Origin: Bacteroidales bacterium
GTDB taxonomy: Bacteria; Bacteroidota; Bacteroidia; Bacteroidales; UBA932
Direction of reading: 5' to 3'
Length of the DNA stretch: 64,000 bases
Assembly (NCBI GenBank): GCA_017519185.1
Contig: JAFWSX010000018.1
Coordinates: 62,001-126,000, forward strand
Shown here: piece by piece, positions 52,836 through 64,000 of the stretch
Layout: each line of letters starts with the position of its first letter
How positions within the stretch are numbered: position 1 is the stretch's first letter
The notes under the pieces: model-generated
The model's input: the letters and a program-made list of their open reading frames with translations, nothing else
Databases searched by the model: none
Told to the model about the DNA's origin: nothing
Position numbers and translations under genes: made by a program

Positions 52836-53297
52836 CTATTTCCTTCCGAGGATTCCGCCAAGAATGCCGCCAAGGAGTCCGCCGCCACGGCTGCCGCCCT
52901 TGTTGCCACCCTTGATGGTGATGAGAACGTCCTGAAGGTCGATGTCGCCGTCACCGTCCTGATCCTTGATGATGCTTGAAAGGCCTGCGATGACTGTGGG
53001 AATCAGAGCTGCGAGCTTTCCGTTGAGGATGCTGCCAAGATTCAGTTTGCTGAGGATGTTGTTGGTGAACAGCTTGCCTGCAAGTGCAGTCACAGGGCTT
53101 GTGGCAGCATTGGCCTTGCCGGTAAGAAGGCTGGTGATCTGGTCGATGCCGCCTGCCTTCATAGCAGTCTGGGTGAGGCTGCCGAAGATTGAGTCAGTAA
53201 GACCGTTGAGCACGGTGTTCTGAACATTAGCGGGGATTTCAACGTTGCCGGCAGCTTTTTTCACTTGCTGCAGCAGAATGTCTTGAAAGTTTGCCAT
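52836..53297 (-). CDS. Small protein with dockerin-like calcium loop
   Basis: The 153-residue protein has no signal peptide. A helical part (1-110) is followed by KDQDGDGDIDLQDVL, a calcium-binding loop of EF-hand/dockerin type (112-124), and a Gly-rich tail (GGSRGGGLLGGILGGILGRK region). Only one loop exists; dockerins have two. I do not recognise the family. The Gly-rich tail might insert in a membrane or assemble. It has its own terminator. Confidence 0.65.
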   Translation of the reverse strand: MANFQDILLQQVKKAAGNVEIPANVQNTVLNGLTDSIFGSLTQTAMKAGGIDQITSLLTGKANAATSPVTALAGKLFTNNILSKLNLGSILNGKLAALIPTVIAGLSSIIKDQDGDGDIDLQDVLITIKGGNKGGSRGGGLLGGILGGILGRK

Positions 53298-53373
53298 TTT
53301 GAGATATTGTTATTGGTTGATTATTCAGCAATTGTAACTACTAATTTAAGCAGAACCATTGAAAGTGCAAAAA

Positions 53374-58672
<5,299 letters not shown>

Positions 58673-58750
58673 CGTTTGCTTTCAGATTGTCTATTTTAAC
58701 TTGTAAATATAAACACTTTCCGAAAGTCTTCAAAATCGAGCAAAAACAAA

Positions 58751-58781
58751 ACGCAATGGATTGAAGTACAGCCCATTGCGT
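58751..58781 (-). terminator. Terminator of the aquaporin gene
   Basis: ACGCAATGG (58751-58759) pairs with CCATTGCGT (58773-58781). On the minus strand a T-rich tail follows (58742-58750). Confidence 0.75.
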
Positions 58782-58806
58782 TCATTCTACTATTAAAGTG
58801 CTGTTT

Positions 58807-59481
58807 TTAAGCCTTCTTGGGGGCGATGGCTTTCCATACTGGAACTGCAAGGGCACCGCCGATCATCGGAGCTACGATGAACACCCATACGTTCTTGAGG
58901 GCTTCTCCACCGGCGAACAGAGCCGGGCCGATTGAACGGGCGGGGTTCACTGAAGTACCGGTCAGATTGATGCAAACCAGGTGGATCAGGATGAGAGAAA
59001 GACCGATTGCAAGACCTGCAAGATTGCCGGCGCCGACTTTGGAATCAGTGGTACCGAGAACTACCAGGACGAACAGGAAGGTAGCGATGATCTCGACAAG
59101 CAGGGCACCGCCTACGCCGCCTGCATTGGCTACACCGTTGGATCCGAGGGCTCCGGTCAGGTCAGGAGCGGCAACCACCTTGGTGAGAAGAAGCAGGATA
59201 GCACCGGCGATGATGGCACCGATCACCTGTCCGCACCAGTAGCCGCAGGCATCCTTCCAGCTCATACGGCCGGCAAGGGCTACGCCGAATGTGATGGCAG
59301 GATTGATGTGGCAGCCAGAAACTCCGCCGATGGTGTATGCCATGGCGATAACTGACAGACCGAAGGCAATTGCAGTACCTACTACTCCGGCAGGTGTGTT
59401 GCAGCCGAGGAACATTGCGGTTCCGCAGCCCAGAAGTGTCAGAACGAACGTTCCGACGCACTCAGCAAAATATTTCTTCAT
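58807..59481 (-). CDS. aqpZ: Aquaporin (MIP family)
   Basis: The 224-residue six-helix channel has both NPA boxes, HINPAITFG (Asn60) and TSVNPARSIG (Asn179). The selectivity residues fit a water channel: Phe41-position helix, His around HLVC and Arg182. Length and layout match AqpZ rather than the longer glycerol facilitators. It is a single-gene transcript with its own terminator. Confidence 0.9.
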   Translation of the reverse strand: MKKYFAECVGTFVLTLLGCGTAMFLGCNTPAGVVGTAIAFGLSVIAMAYTIGGVSGCHINPAITFGVALAGRMSWKDACGYWCGQVIGAIIAGAILLLLTKVVAAPDLTGALGSNGVANAGGVGGALLVEIIATFLFVLVVLGTTDSKVGAGNLAGLAIGLSLILIHLVCINLTGTSVNPARSIGPALFAGGEALKNVWVFIVAPMIGGALAVPVWKAIAPKKA

Positions 59482-59549
59482 ATCAAAAAGGTTTTAGTTA
59501 ACCTAAAGGTATGAAAAAAACTGCTGATTAGCAAAGGCCGGTCGAAAAT

Positions 59550-60515
59550 TTACTTCGTAGTAGGGATGATGATCTTGTAGGCCTTGCCCTTGGGATTGGT
59601 GAGCTTGGTGCCTATGAGCCAAAGGTTTGCGCTGCGCAATTCATAGTATGTAACGCCATTGTCAGCGGCAAAATCCACGAGGGAAGGTATCGAGTAGTCC
59701 ACAGTCACCACCTTGCGGGGGGCTCGGTACGGGTAGTAGTCCTCCTTGGGCACCGAGAAACCGAATGACTCAGGATTCTCGAAGAACATCTTGGCCACCA
59801 GGATGCGGAACATATACCTCGAGGTCTCCTCCGGAAGATAGAGGTTGAAGGCAGAAGACTGCTTCTGGTCGCTGAGCCGTTTGCTGATGCCTCCCTGCCC
59901 TGCATTGTAGCTGGCTGCTACTGTCATCCAGTCGCCATATTTGGCATAGGCCTCCTTGAGATACTTGCAGGCAGCCTCGGTTTCCTTCTCGATATTGTAC
60001 CTCTCGTCGACCTCTGCCGAAACTTCCAGCCCGTACTGGGGAGCCGTGCTCTTGAGGAACTGCCAGAGGCCTGCCGCACCCGAGGTTGACACTGCCTTCG
60101 GGTCGAGATTGCTCTCAATGGCCATCAGGTACTTCAGGTCTTCCGGCACTCCGTTGGCCTTGAGGATCGGAACCACCTGGGAGAAATACCTCTCCGACCT
60201 CTTGAGCATCAGGGTTGAGTTGGTGTGCATATAGGTGAACGCAATCAGTTCGCGGTCCATCCTTTCATACATAGCGTCAGTATCGAAGCGGTAGGTCTTT
60301 CCTGCAAACTCAATTGACTCAGGCACTGAAGGGGTTTCTGGATGGAGGCGCTGCAGTTCGTCGGCGATCTCAACGAGGAGTTCGGCCTTGATGACTGCCC
60401 TCAGGGAATCGGTGTCGACCCTGGGAGGAACTGCGTTTGAAGATCCGCCGGCCGAAGCCGCAGAAGAACAGAAATTGACGGAAGCGAGGACGGCTAGCAG
60501 AAGTATTGTTTTCAT
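59550..60515 (-). CDS. Lytic transglycosylase, SLT domain
   Basis: The 321-residue protein has a signal peptide and a Ser/Ala-rich mature N-terminus. The SLT domain (about 115-220) has the catalytic Glu134 in AIESNLDPKAVS, GAAGLWQF and ASYNAGQGG, which cleave peptidoglycan glycan strands with anhydromuramic ends. LysM repeats seen in MltD are absent; the C-terminus (about 270-320) is a single beta-rich segment. A minus-strand -7 box lies at 60545-60552. Confidence 0.88.
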   Translation of the reverse strand: MKTILLLAVLASVNFCSSAASAGGSSNAVPPRVDTDSLRAVIKAELLVEIADELQRLHPETPSVPESIEFAGKTYRFDTDAMYERMDRELIAFTYMHTNSTLMLKRSERYFSQVVPILKANGVPEDLKYLMAIESNLDPKAVSTSGAAGLWQFLKSTAPQYGLEVSAEVDERYNIEKETEAACKYLKEAYAKYGDWMTVAASYNAGQGGISKRLSDQKQSSAFNLYLPEETSRYMFRILVAKMFFENPESFGFSVPKEDYYPYRAPRKVVTVDYSIPSLVDFAADNGVTYYELRSANLWLIGTKLTNPKGKAYKIIIPTTK

Positions 60516-60544
60516 TGTTGCGTTCGTTTGCGAGATAGCTTCAG

Positions 60545-60552
60545 CAAATATA
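60545..60552 (-). promoter_or_regulatory. -7 box of the lytic transglycosylase gene
   Basis: TATATTTG on the minus strand matches TAnnTTTG, 29 nt before the start codon. It is divergent from the next promoter. Confidence 0.6.
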
Positions 60553-60582
60553 ATCTTTGTTTAGCGATTATGCTAAAAAGCA

Positions 60583-60590
60583 TATCTTTG
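60583..60590 (+). promoter_or_regulatory. -7 box abutting the metallophosphoesterase start
   Basis: TATCTTTG matches TAnnTTTG, with TTTG at 60556-60559 upstream at a long 23-nt spacing. Six nt separate it from the ATG at 60597. It supports this start over one further upstream and suggests a leaderless message. Confidence 0.55.
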
Positions 60591-60596
60591 CGTACG

Positions 60597-61697
60597 ATGA
60601 ATTTTTCAAGACTTGCCGGCATGTTAATAATGTTATCAGCATTGGCAGCACTGGTGTATGTGGCTTTCTGCATCTACCGCGTCCTTCCGTTGTCCAACGG
60701 CTGGAAGTGGACTGCAGTCTGCATCTTCCTGCTTGCCTTTGCCGGCTTTTTCCTTGCCATAAGCGGAAAGGTCAACCAACTCCCGATGGGTGTCGCCACG
60801 GTCCTCTACGTGACAGGCAATTCCTGCCTCATAGCTTCCCTGTACGCTATGATGCTGTTCGTGCTGATGAGAGTGCTCCAGTTCTGCCACGTTCTGCCCG
60901 CCGGCATCCACACCGACAGCTGGGCCGGGACAGCGCTGGTGTTCGGCACCATAGCCGTCCTGCTGACCTACGGAGGCATACACTATCACCACAAATACAA
61001 GGAAGAGATCACGCTGACCTCTCCGAAAATCACCAGGCCGGTGAAGGTGGTCCTTGCCAGCGACCTCCACATCGGCTACCACAACCGCAGGGCCGAACTC
61101 GGCCGGTGGATCGACCTCATCAACGCCGAGCACCCTGACCTCGTGCTCTTCGGCGGCGACATCATCGACCGGTCCATCCGCGCGCTGGAGGAAGACGGCG
61201 ATGCAGCAGAATTCCACAGGATCGAGGCTCCCGTCTACGGCTGCCTCGGCAACCACGAGTATTACGCAGGAGTCGAGGAGGCGGAGAACTTCTACAGAGA
61301 GGCAGGCATCCACCTTCTCAAGAACGAATGGACGGAAGACTGCGGCATAGTCATCGCCGGCCGCGACGACAACTCCAACAAGTACGGACGCAAGCCGCTG
61401 GAACGTTTCATCTCCGATGCCGGCCGGGACAAGTTCCTGCTGCTGATCGACCATCAGCCGGAGCACCTCGAGGAGGCAGAGGAAGCCGGCGTCGATTTCC
61501 AGTTCAGCGGGCATACCCACAACGGCCAGATCTGGCCTGCCAGCATCGTGACACACCTCAAATTCGAGAAATCATACGGCCGTTACGCCAAAGGAAATAC
61601 CAACTATTATATAACTTCAGGTCTGGGAATATGGGGCGGCAAGTTCCGCATCGGCACCCGCAGCGAATATGTGGTGCTCAACCTGCTTCCCGAATAA
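60597..61697 (+). CDS. Membrane-anchored metallophosphoesterase
   Basis: The ATG at 60597 gives 366 residues. About four helices (5-130) precede a calcineurin-like domain with all metal motifs: ASDLHIGYHN, FGGDIID, GNHEYY, IDHQPEH and SGHTHNGQIWP. Its relatives act on nucleotides, lipid-linked diphosphates or UDP-sugars (YkuE/LpxH-like); the substrate is open. A start further upstream would place the promoter box inside the gene. The outer-membrane porin gene follows after 11 bp. Confidence 0.87.
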   Translation: MNFSRLAGMLIMLSALAALVYVAFCIYRVLPLSNGWKWTAVCIFLLAFAGFFLAISGKVNQLPMGVATVLYVTGNSCLIASLYAMMLFVLMRVLQFCHVLPAGIHTDSWAGTALVFGTIAVLLTYGGIHYHHKYKEEITLTSPKITRPVKVVLASDLHIGYHNRRAELGRWIDLINAEHPDLVLFGGDIIDRSIRALEEDGDAAEFHRIEAPVYGCLGNHEYYAGVEEAENFYREAGIHLLKNEWTEDCGIVIAGRDDNSNKYGRKPLERFISDAGRDKFLLLIDHQPEHLEEAEEAGVDFQFSGHTHNGQIWPASIVTHLKFEKSYGRYAKGNTNYYITSGLGIWGGKFRIGTRSEYVVLNLLPE

Positions 61698-61708
61698 TAA
61701 AGACGATA

Positions 61709-62704
61709 ATGAGAAAACTGCTGACAATTGTTTCACTGATGGCACTGTCGTTCGCCGCATTAGCACAAGAAGGCGGAGTCGACCTGCTCTACATTGACAC
61801 CAGAGGCATTTTCCACCTTCAGGCCGACGACGGAGACCTAAGCACCCAGTTCCTCGCCGACCACCTCAACCTCAACATACGCGGCCACATCAACGACCGC
61901 ATAGACTACCGCCTGCGCCAAAGGCTCAACAAGAAAGTCTTCGACGAGAACTATGTCTTCAACGCCACCGATTTCCTTTATGTCAACTGGCAGGCCACCG
62001 ACCGTTGGAGCTTCCGTGTGGGCAAGGACGCTGTTCTGATCGGCGGCTACGAATACGACGCGGTGCCCATCGACGTCTACTTCTACAGCAAGTTCTGCAA
62101 CAACATCCGGCAGGGCTTCACTTTCGGAGCCAGCACTGCATATAAGCTCACCGACAGGCAGACACTGTCGTTCCAGGTGTGCACCTCTCCCCTTTCCTAC
62201 GGCTATCAGGGAGTCTACGCCTACAACTTCGCCTGGATGGGCAAGGTCACCGACGTCTGGAACACCATATGGACTGCCAACTTCGTGCAGGATATGGACG
62301 GACGCTTCATCAACTACATCGCCCTCGGCAACCATTTCCAGTGGGACAACTTCCTGCTGGACGTAGATTTCATGAACAGGGCGTCACTGAAGCAGAGAAA
62401 CTTCTTCCTGACCGACTATACTGTGATTATGAAGACCATCTGGAGCGTCGGTGACTGGAACCTGTGCTTCAAGGGTGGCTACGAGACCAACTCTCGCTAC
62501 AACGTCGACAGCTACGGCCGTCCCTACGACGCAGTCATCGCCCCCGGAACAGAATACCTCTATGCCGGTGCCGGAGTGGAATACTTTCCACTGGGCCGCG
62601 ACAACATAAGGCTTCACGCGGTCTACTATCGTGACAATTCTCTCAGAAGAGACAACTTCGACCTCGGTATAACCTGGAGGATCGACATCATCAGGCATCA
62701 GTAG
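61709..62704 (+). CDS. Porin-like outer-membrane barrel
   Basis: The 331-residue protein has a signal peptide ending at AALAQ and a beta-barrel with many aromatic strands (IDYRLRQRLNKKVF, WSFRVGKDAVLIGGYEYD, LGITWRIDIIRHQ). The pattern resembles phosphate-selective porins O/P of Bacteroidota. With a phosphoesterase gene 11 bp upstream, uptake of phosphate or phosphorylated compounds is plausible but not shown. Its end overlaps the convergent fRMsr region by 7 nt. Confidence 0.72.
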   Translation: MRKLLTIVSLMALSFAALAQEGGVDLLYIDTRGIFHLQADDGDLSTQFLADHLNLNIRGHINDRIDYRLRQRLNKKVFDENYVFNATDFLYVNWQATDRWSFRVGKDAVLIGGYEYDAVPIDVYFYSKFCNNIRQGFTFGASTAYKLTDRQTLSFQVCTSPLSYGYQGVYAYNFAWMGKVTDVWNTIWTANFVQDMDGRFINYIALGNHFQWDNFLLDVDFMNRASLKQRNFFLTDYTVIMKTIWSVGDWNLCFKGGYETNSRYNVDSYGRPYDAVIAPGTEYLYAGAGVEYFPLGRDNIRLHAVYYRDNSLRRDNFDLGITWRIDIIRHQ

Positions 62705-63168
62705 ATTTCCCTGGCAACGAGCTGCATAGCTATCTCAAGCATCCGGCGGTCCATATCGTCGAACGTGGCCAGTTTGTCGCTGTCGATGTCCAGCACAGCC
62801 CTGACCTTTCCTTCTCCGTCAAAGAGGGGAACCACTATCTCGGAGCGCGAAGCGCTGCTGCAGGCTATGTGGCCGGGGAACTGCTCAACATCTTCCACCA
62901 CTACGCTTGCCTCACGCTTCCAGGCCGTGCCGCATACTCCCTTGCCGAACCCTATGCTGTAGCAGGCCACCGGGCCCTGGAAAGGTCCGAGCGCCAGATG
63001 GCTTTCGTCTGCCACCCGGTAGAAGCCGGTCCACCAGAAACCCATCGTCTCGTGGATCAGGGCGGCGGTGTTGGCCATCACGCCGACTTCGTCCCCTACT
63101 CCCTCGATGAGGCTTTCCAGCTCCTTCAGCAGGCTGGCGTAGCGGAAGGCCTTCAGGTCGACGTGGCA
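62698..63168 (-). CDS. GAF-type methionine-R-sulfoxide reductase, no start codon of its own
   Basis: This stretch continues the msrA frame directly after its TAG stop: CHVDLKAF, the usual end of MsrA, then RYASLLKELESL and a GAF domain with WTGFYRV, ACYSIGFGKGVCGTAW and GHIACSSASRSEIVVP. The three cysteines of free-methionine-R-sulfoxide reductase (fRMsr/YebR) are present. No ATG exists before the internal Met at 63078, where the protein would already be shortened. It is probably the second half of an MsrA-fRMsr fusion that is now cut by a stop codon, or translated from a GTG at 63081. Confidence 0.75.
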   Translation of the reverse strand, partial: CHVDLKAFRYASLLKELESLIEGVGDEVGVMANTAALIHETMGFWWTGFYRVADESHLALGPFQGPVACYSIGFGKGVCGTAWKREASVVVEDVEQFPGHIACSSASRSEIVVPLFDGEGKVRAVLDIDSDKLATFDDMDRRMLEIAMQLVAREIY

Positions 63169-63627
63169 CTATCCGTCGGTATGCTTCACCAGATAGTCCT
63201 GGTGCTCCTCTTCCGCAGGATAGAAATTGCGCAGCGGTTCCTTTTCGACGCAGAGAGGCTTTCCCTGCCATTCCTGTTCACGCATATATGCTTCGTCGAC
63301 AGCTGCAAGGTCGGCTTCGTCTTCATAGTATATGCCGGTGCGGTAGCGGGTGCCTTCGTCCTCCCCCTGGCGGTTGAGGCTCAGCGGATCGATGATGACG
63401 AAAAAGGCCTCGACGAGAAGTTTAAGAGGTATCTTGGCCGGATCATAGACCAGTTCTACGGTTTCGGCATAGCCTGTAGTGTCGGTATAGACTTCACGGT
63501 AGGAAGGTGACGCTGTGTTGCCGTTGGCAAAGCCCACGCGGGTGGACTTCACTCCCGGAAGCTTGCGGAAGAAATGCTCGGCGCCCCAGAAGCAGCCGGC
63601 GGCAAAGTATATTTTCTTGAGTTCCAT
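63169..63627 (-). CDS. msrA: Peptide-methionine (S)-S-oxide reductase, C-terminus cut by TAG
   Basis: The 152-residue protein has the catalytic AAGCFWGAEHFF (Cys12) and the MsrA blocks VGFANGN, SYREVYTDTTGYAE and AEEEHQDYLVKH. It reduces the S-form of methionine sulfoxide. It stops at TAG (63169-63171) right where MsrA proteins read GYCH(I/V)DL; the next codons are TGC CAC GTC GAC CTG in the same frame, so a Tyr codon has become TAG. The recycling cysteine region is thereby lost unless the stop is read through. Confidence 0.85.
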   Translation of the reverse strand: MELKKIYFAAGCFWGAEHFFRKLPGVKSTRVGFANGNTASPSYREVYTDTTGYAETVELVYDPAKIPLKLLVEAFFVIIDPLSLNRQGEDEGTRYRTGIYYEDEADLAAVDEAYMREQEWQGKPLCVEKEPLRNFYPAEEEHQDYLVKHTDG

Positions 63628-63671
63628 ATTCCAATAATCGTATAAAAATAATGCATTTAGCTGTTATTTTC

Positions 63672-63679
63672 TACCTTTG
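63672..63679 (+). promoter_or_regulatory. -7 box of the M16 peptidase gene
   Basis: TACCTTTG matches TAnnTTTG, 44 nt before the start codon at 63724. Confidence 0.5.
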
Positions 63680-63723
63680 CACACTGCAATTACAAGTAGA
63701 TATCACAATTATATACAATATTT

Positions 63724-64000
63724 ATGAAAAGATTATCTCAACTGTTTCTCGTCCTGACAGCAGCGATGATGCTGTTCTCCTGCTCCGGCAAGTATGAGAC
63801 CGTCAAGGGCGATCCGATGAACACCAAGATCTACACCATGGACAATGGTATGAAGATCTACATGACCGTCAACAAGGATGAGCCCAGGCTCCAGACCATG
63901 ATAGCCGTCCGCACAGGCGGAAAGAACGACCCCTCTGACAACACTGGTCTCGCCCACTATCTCGAGCACCTGATGTTCAAGGGTACTGAAAGCTTCGGCA
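63724..64000 (+). CDS. M16 (insulinase-family) peptidase, 3' end missing
   Basis: Ninety-two residues are visible before the right edge. A lipoprotein signal (MLFSC, Cys20) leads to [26 protein letters not shown], split as usual for the M16 zinc motif HxxEH (HYLEH). Family members are about 700-950 residues with two or more similar halves, so most of the gene lies outside. It would be a periplasmic or surface peptidase. Confidence 0.9.
   Translation, partial: MKRLSQLFLVLTAAMMLFSCSGKYETVKGDPMNTKIYTMDNGMKIYMTVNKDEPRLQTMIAVRTGGKNDPSDNTGLAHYLEHLMFKGTESFG

Overview
The window reads as a chromosomal segment of a gut-type Bacteroidales bacterium with fairly high GC. The signs are Bacteroidota promoters (TAnnTTTG -7 boxes), a general lack of Shine-Dalgarno sites, many lipoproteins and secreted proteins with MKK/MKR starts, TonB-receptor-type and Omp85-type barrels, families largely confined to Bacteroidota (DUF3810, DUF4491, fimbrillin-like lipoproteins) and many polysaccharide enzymes (GH43, GH92, GH27, GH3, CE1). 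I see no rRNA, tRNA, transposase, prophage or CRISPR array. The species cannot be named from the sequence.

Layout. 1-4.4 kb: the 3' part of a tricorn-like protease, a UbiA prenyltransferase and an overlapping radical SAM gene. 4.4-6.7 kb: a GH43 enzyme and a secreted partner. 6.8-8.8 kb: a metal operon (SO_0444-type Cu/Zn permease and ZIP transporter) with a perfect 17-bp palindrome over its promoter. 8.8-9.7 kb: a small outer-membrane protein and DUF4491. 9.8-13.7 kb: a peroxide-stress block (two glutathione peroxidases, an OhrR-like repressor, an AraC regulator, a divergent flavodoxin lipoprotein, a DNA glycosylase) with two matching palindromes around the divergent promoter. 13.7-24.8 kb: a double alpha/beta hydrolase, glycerate kinase, GNAT, a barrel with a LytTR regulator, exonuclease, TlpA-like thioredoxin, DUF3810 metalloprotease, DUF5131, SGNH hydrolase and FMN-binding protein. 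24.7-29.1 kb: a minus-strand operon of acyl-CoA synthetase, DUF418, a small membrane protein, AlkD and a decayed hydrolase. 29.2-32.5 kb: a lipoprotein and a GH92 mannosidase.

32.5-38.8 kb is the most unusual part. It begins with about 870 bp of non-coding DNA holding 51-bp hairpin-forming repeats and other inverted repeats. Two tandem modules follow, each an almost identical 40-residue peptide plus a fimbrillin-like lipoprotein, both lower in GC than their surroundings. Next comes a tight operon of an HprK-like kinase, a Ser/His S26-type peptidase, a PqqD-like peptide-binding protein and an ABC exporter. The peptides carry a YxxPxI motif resembling lasso-peptide leaders. I propose that this is a peptide maturation and export system of RiPP type that lacks the lasso cyclase and its transglutaminase-like protease. 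This is inference, not proof.

38.8-64 kb: acyltransferase and AbrB-type regulator; a second barrel with a hydrolase and a GH27 galactosidase broken by an in-frame TAG; glpQ-glpT-DUF3089; a TonB-receptor-like protein; a membrane protein with a winged-helix regulator; an aspartate:alanine-exchanger-type transporter; a patatin-barrel/CE1/GH3 cluster; aquaporin; lytic transglycosylase; metallophosphoesterase and porin; an msrA-fRMsr fusion split by an in-frame TAG; and the start of an M16 peptidase at the right edge.
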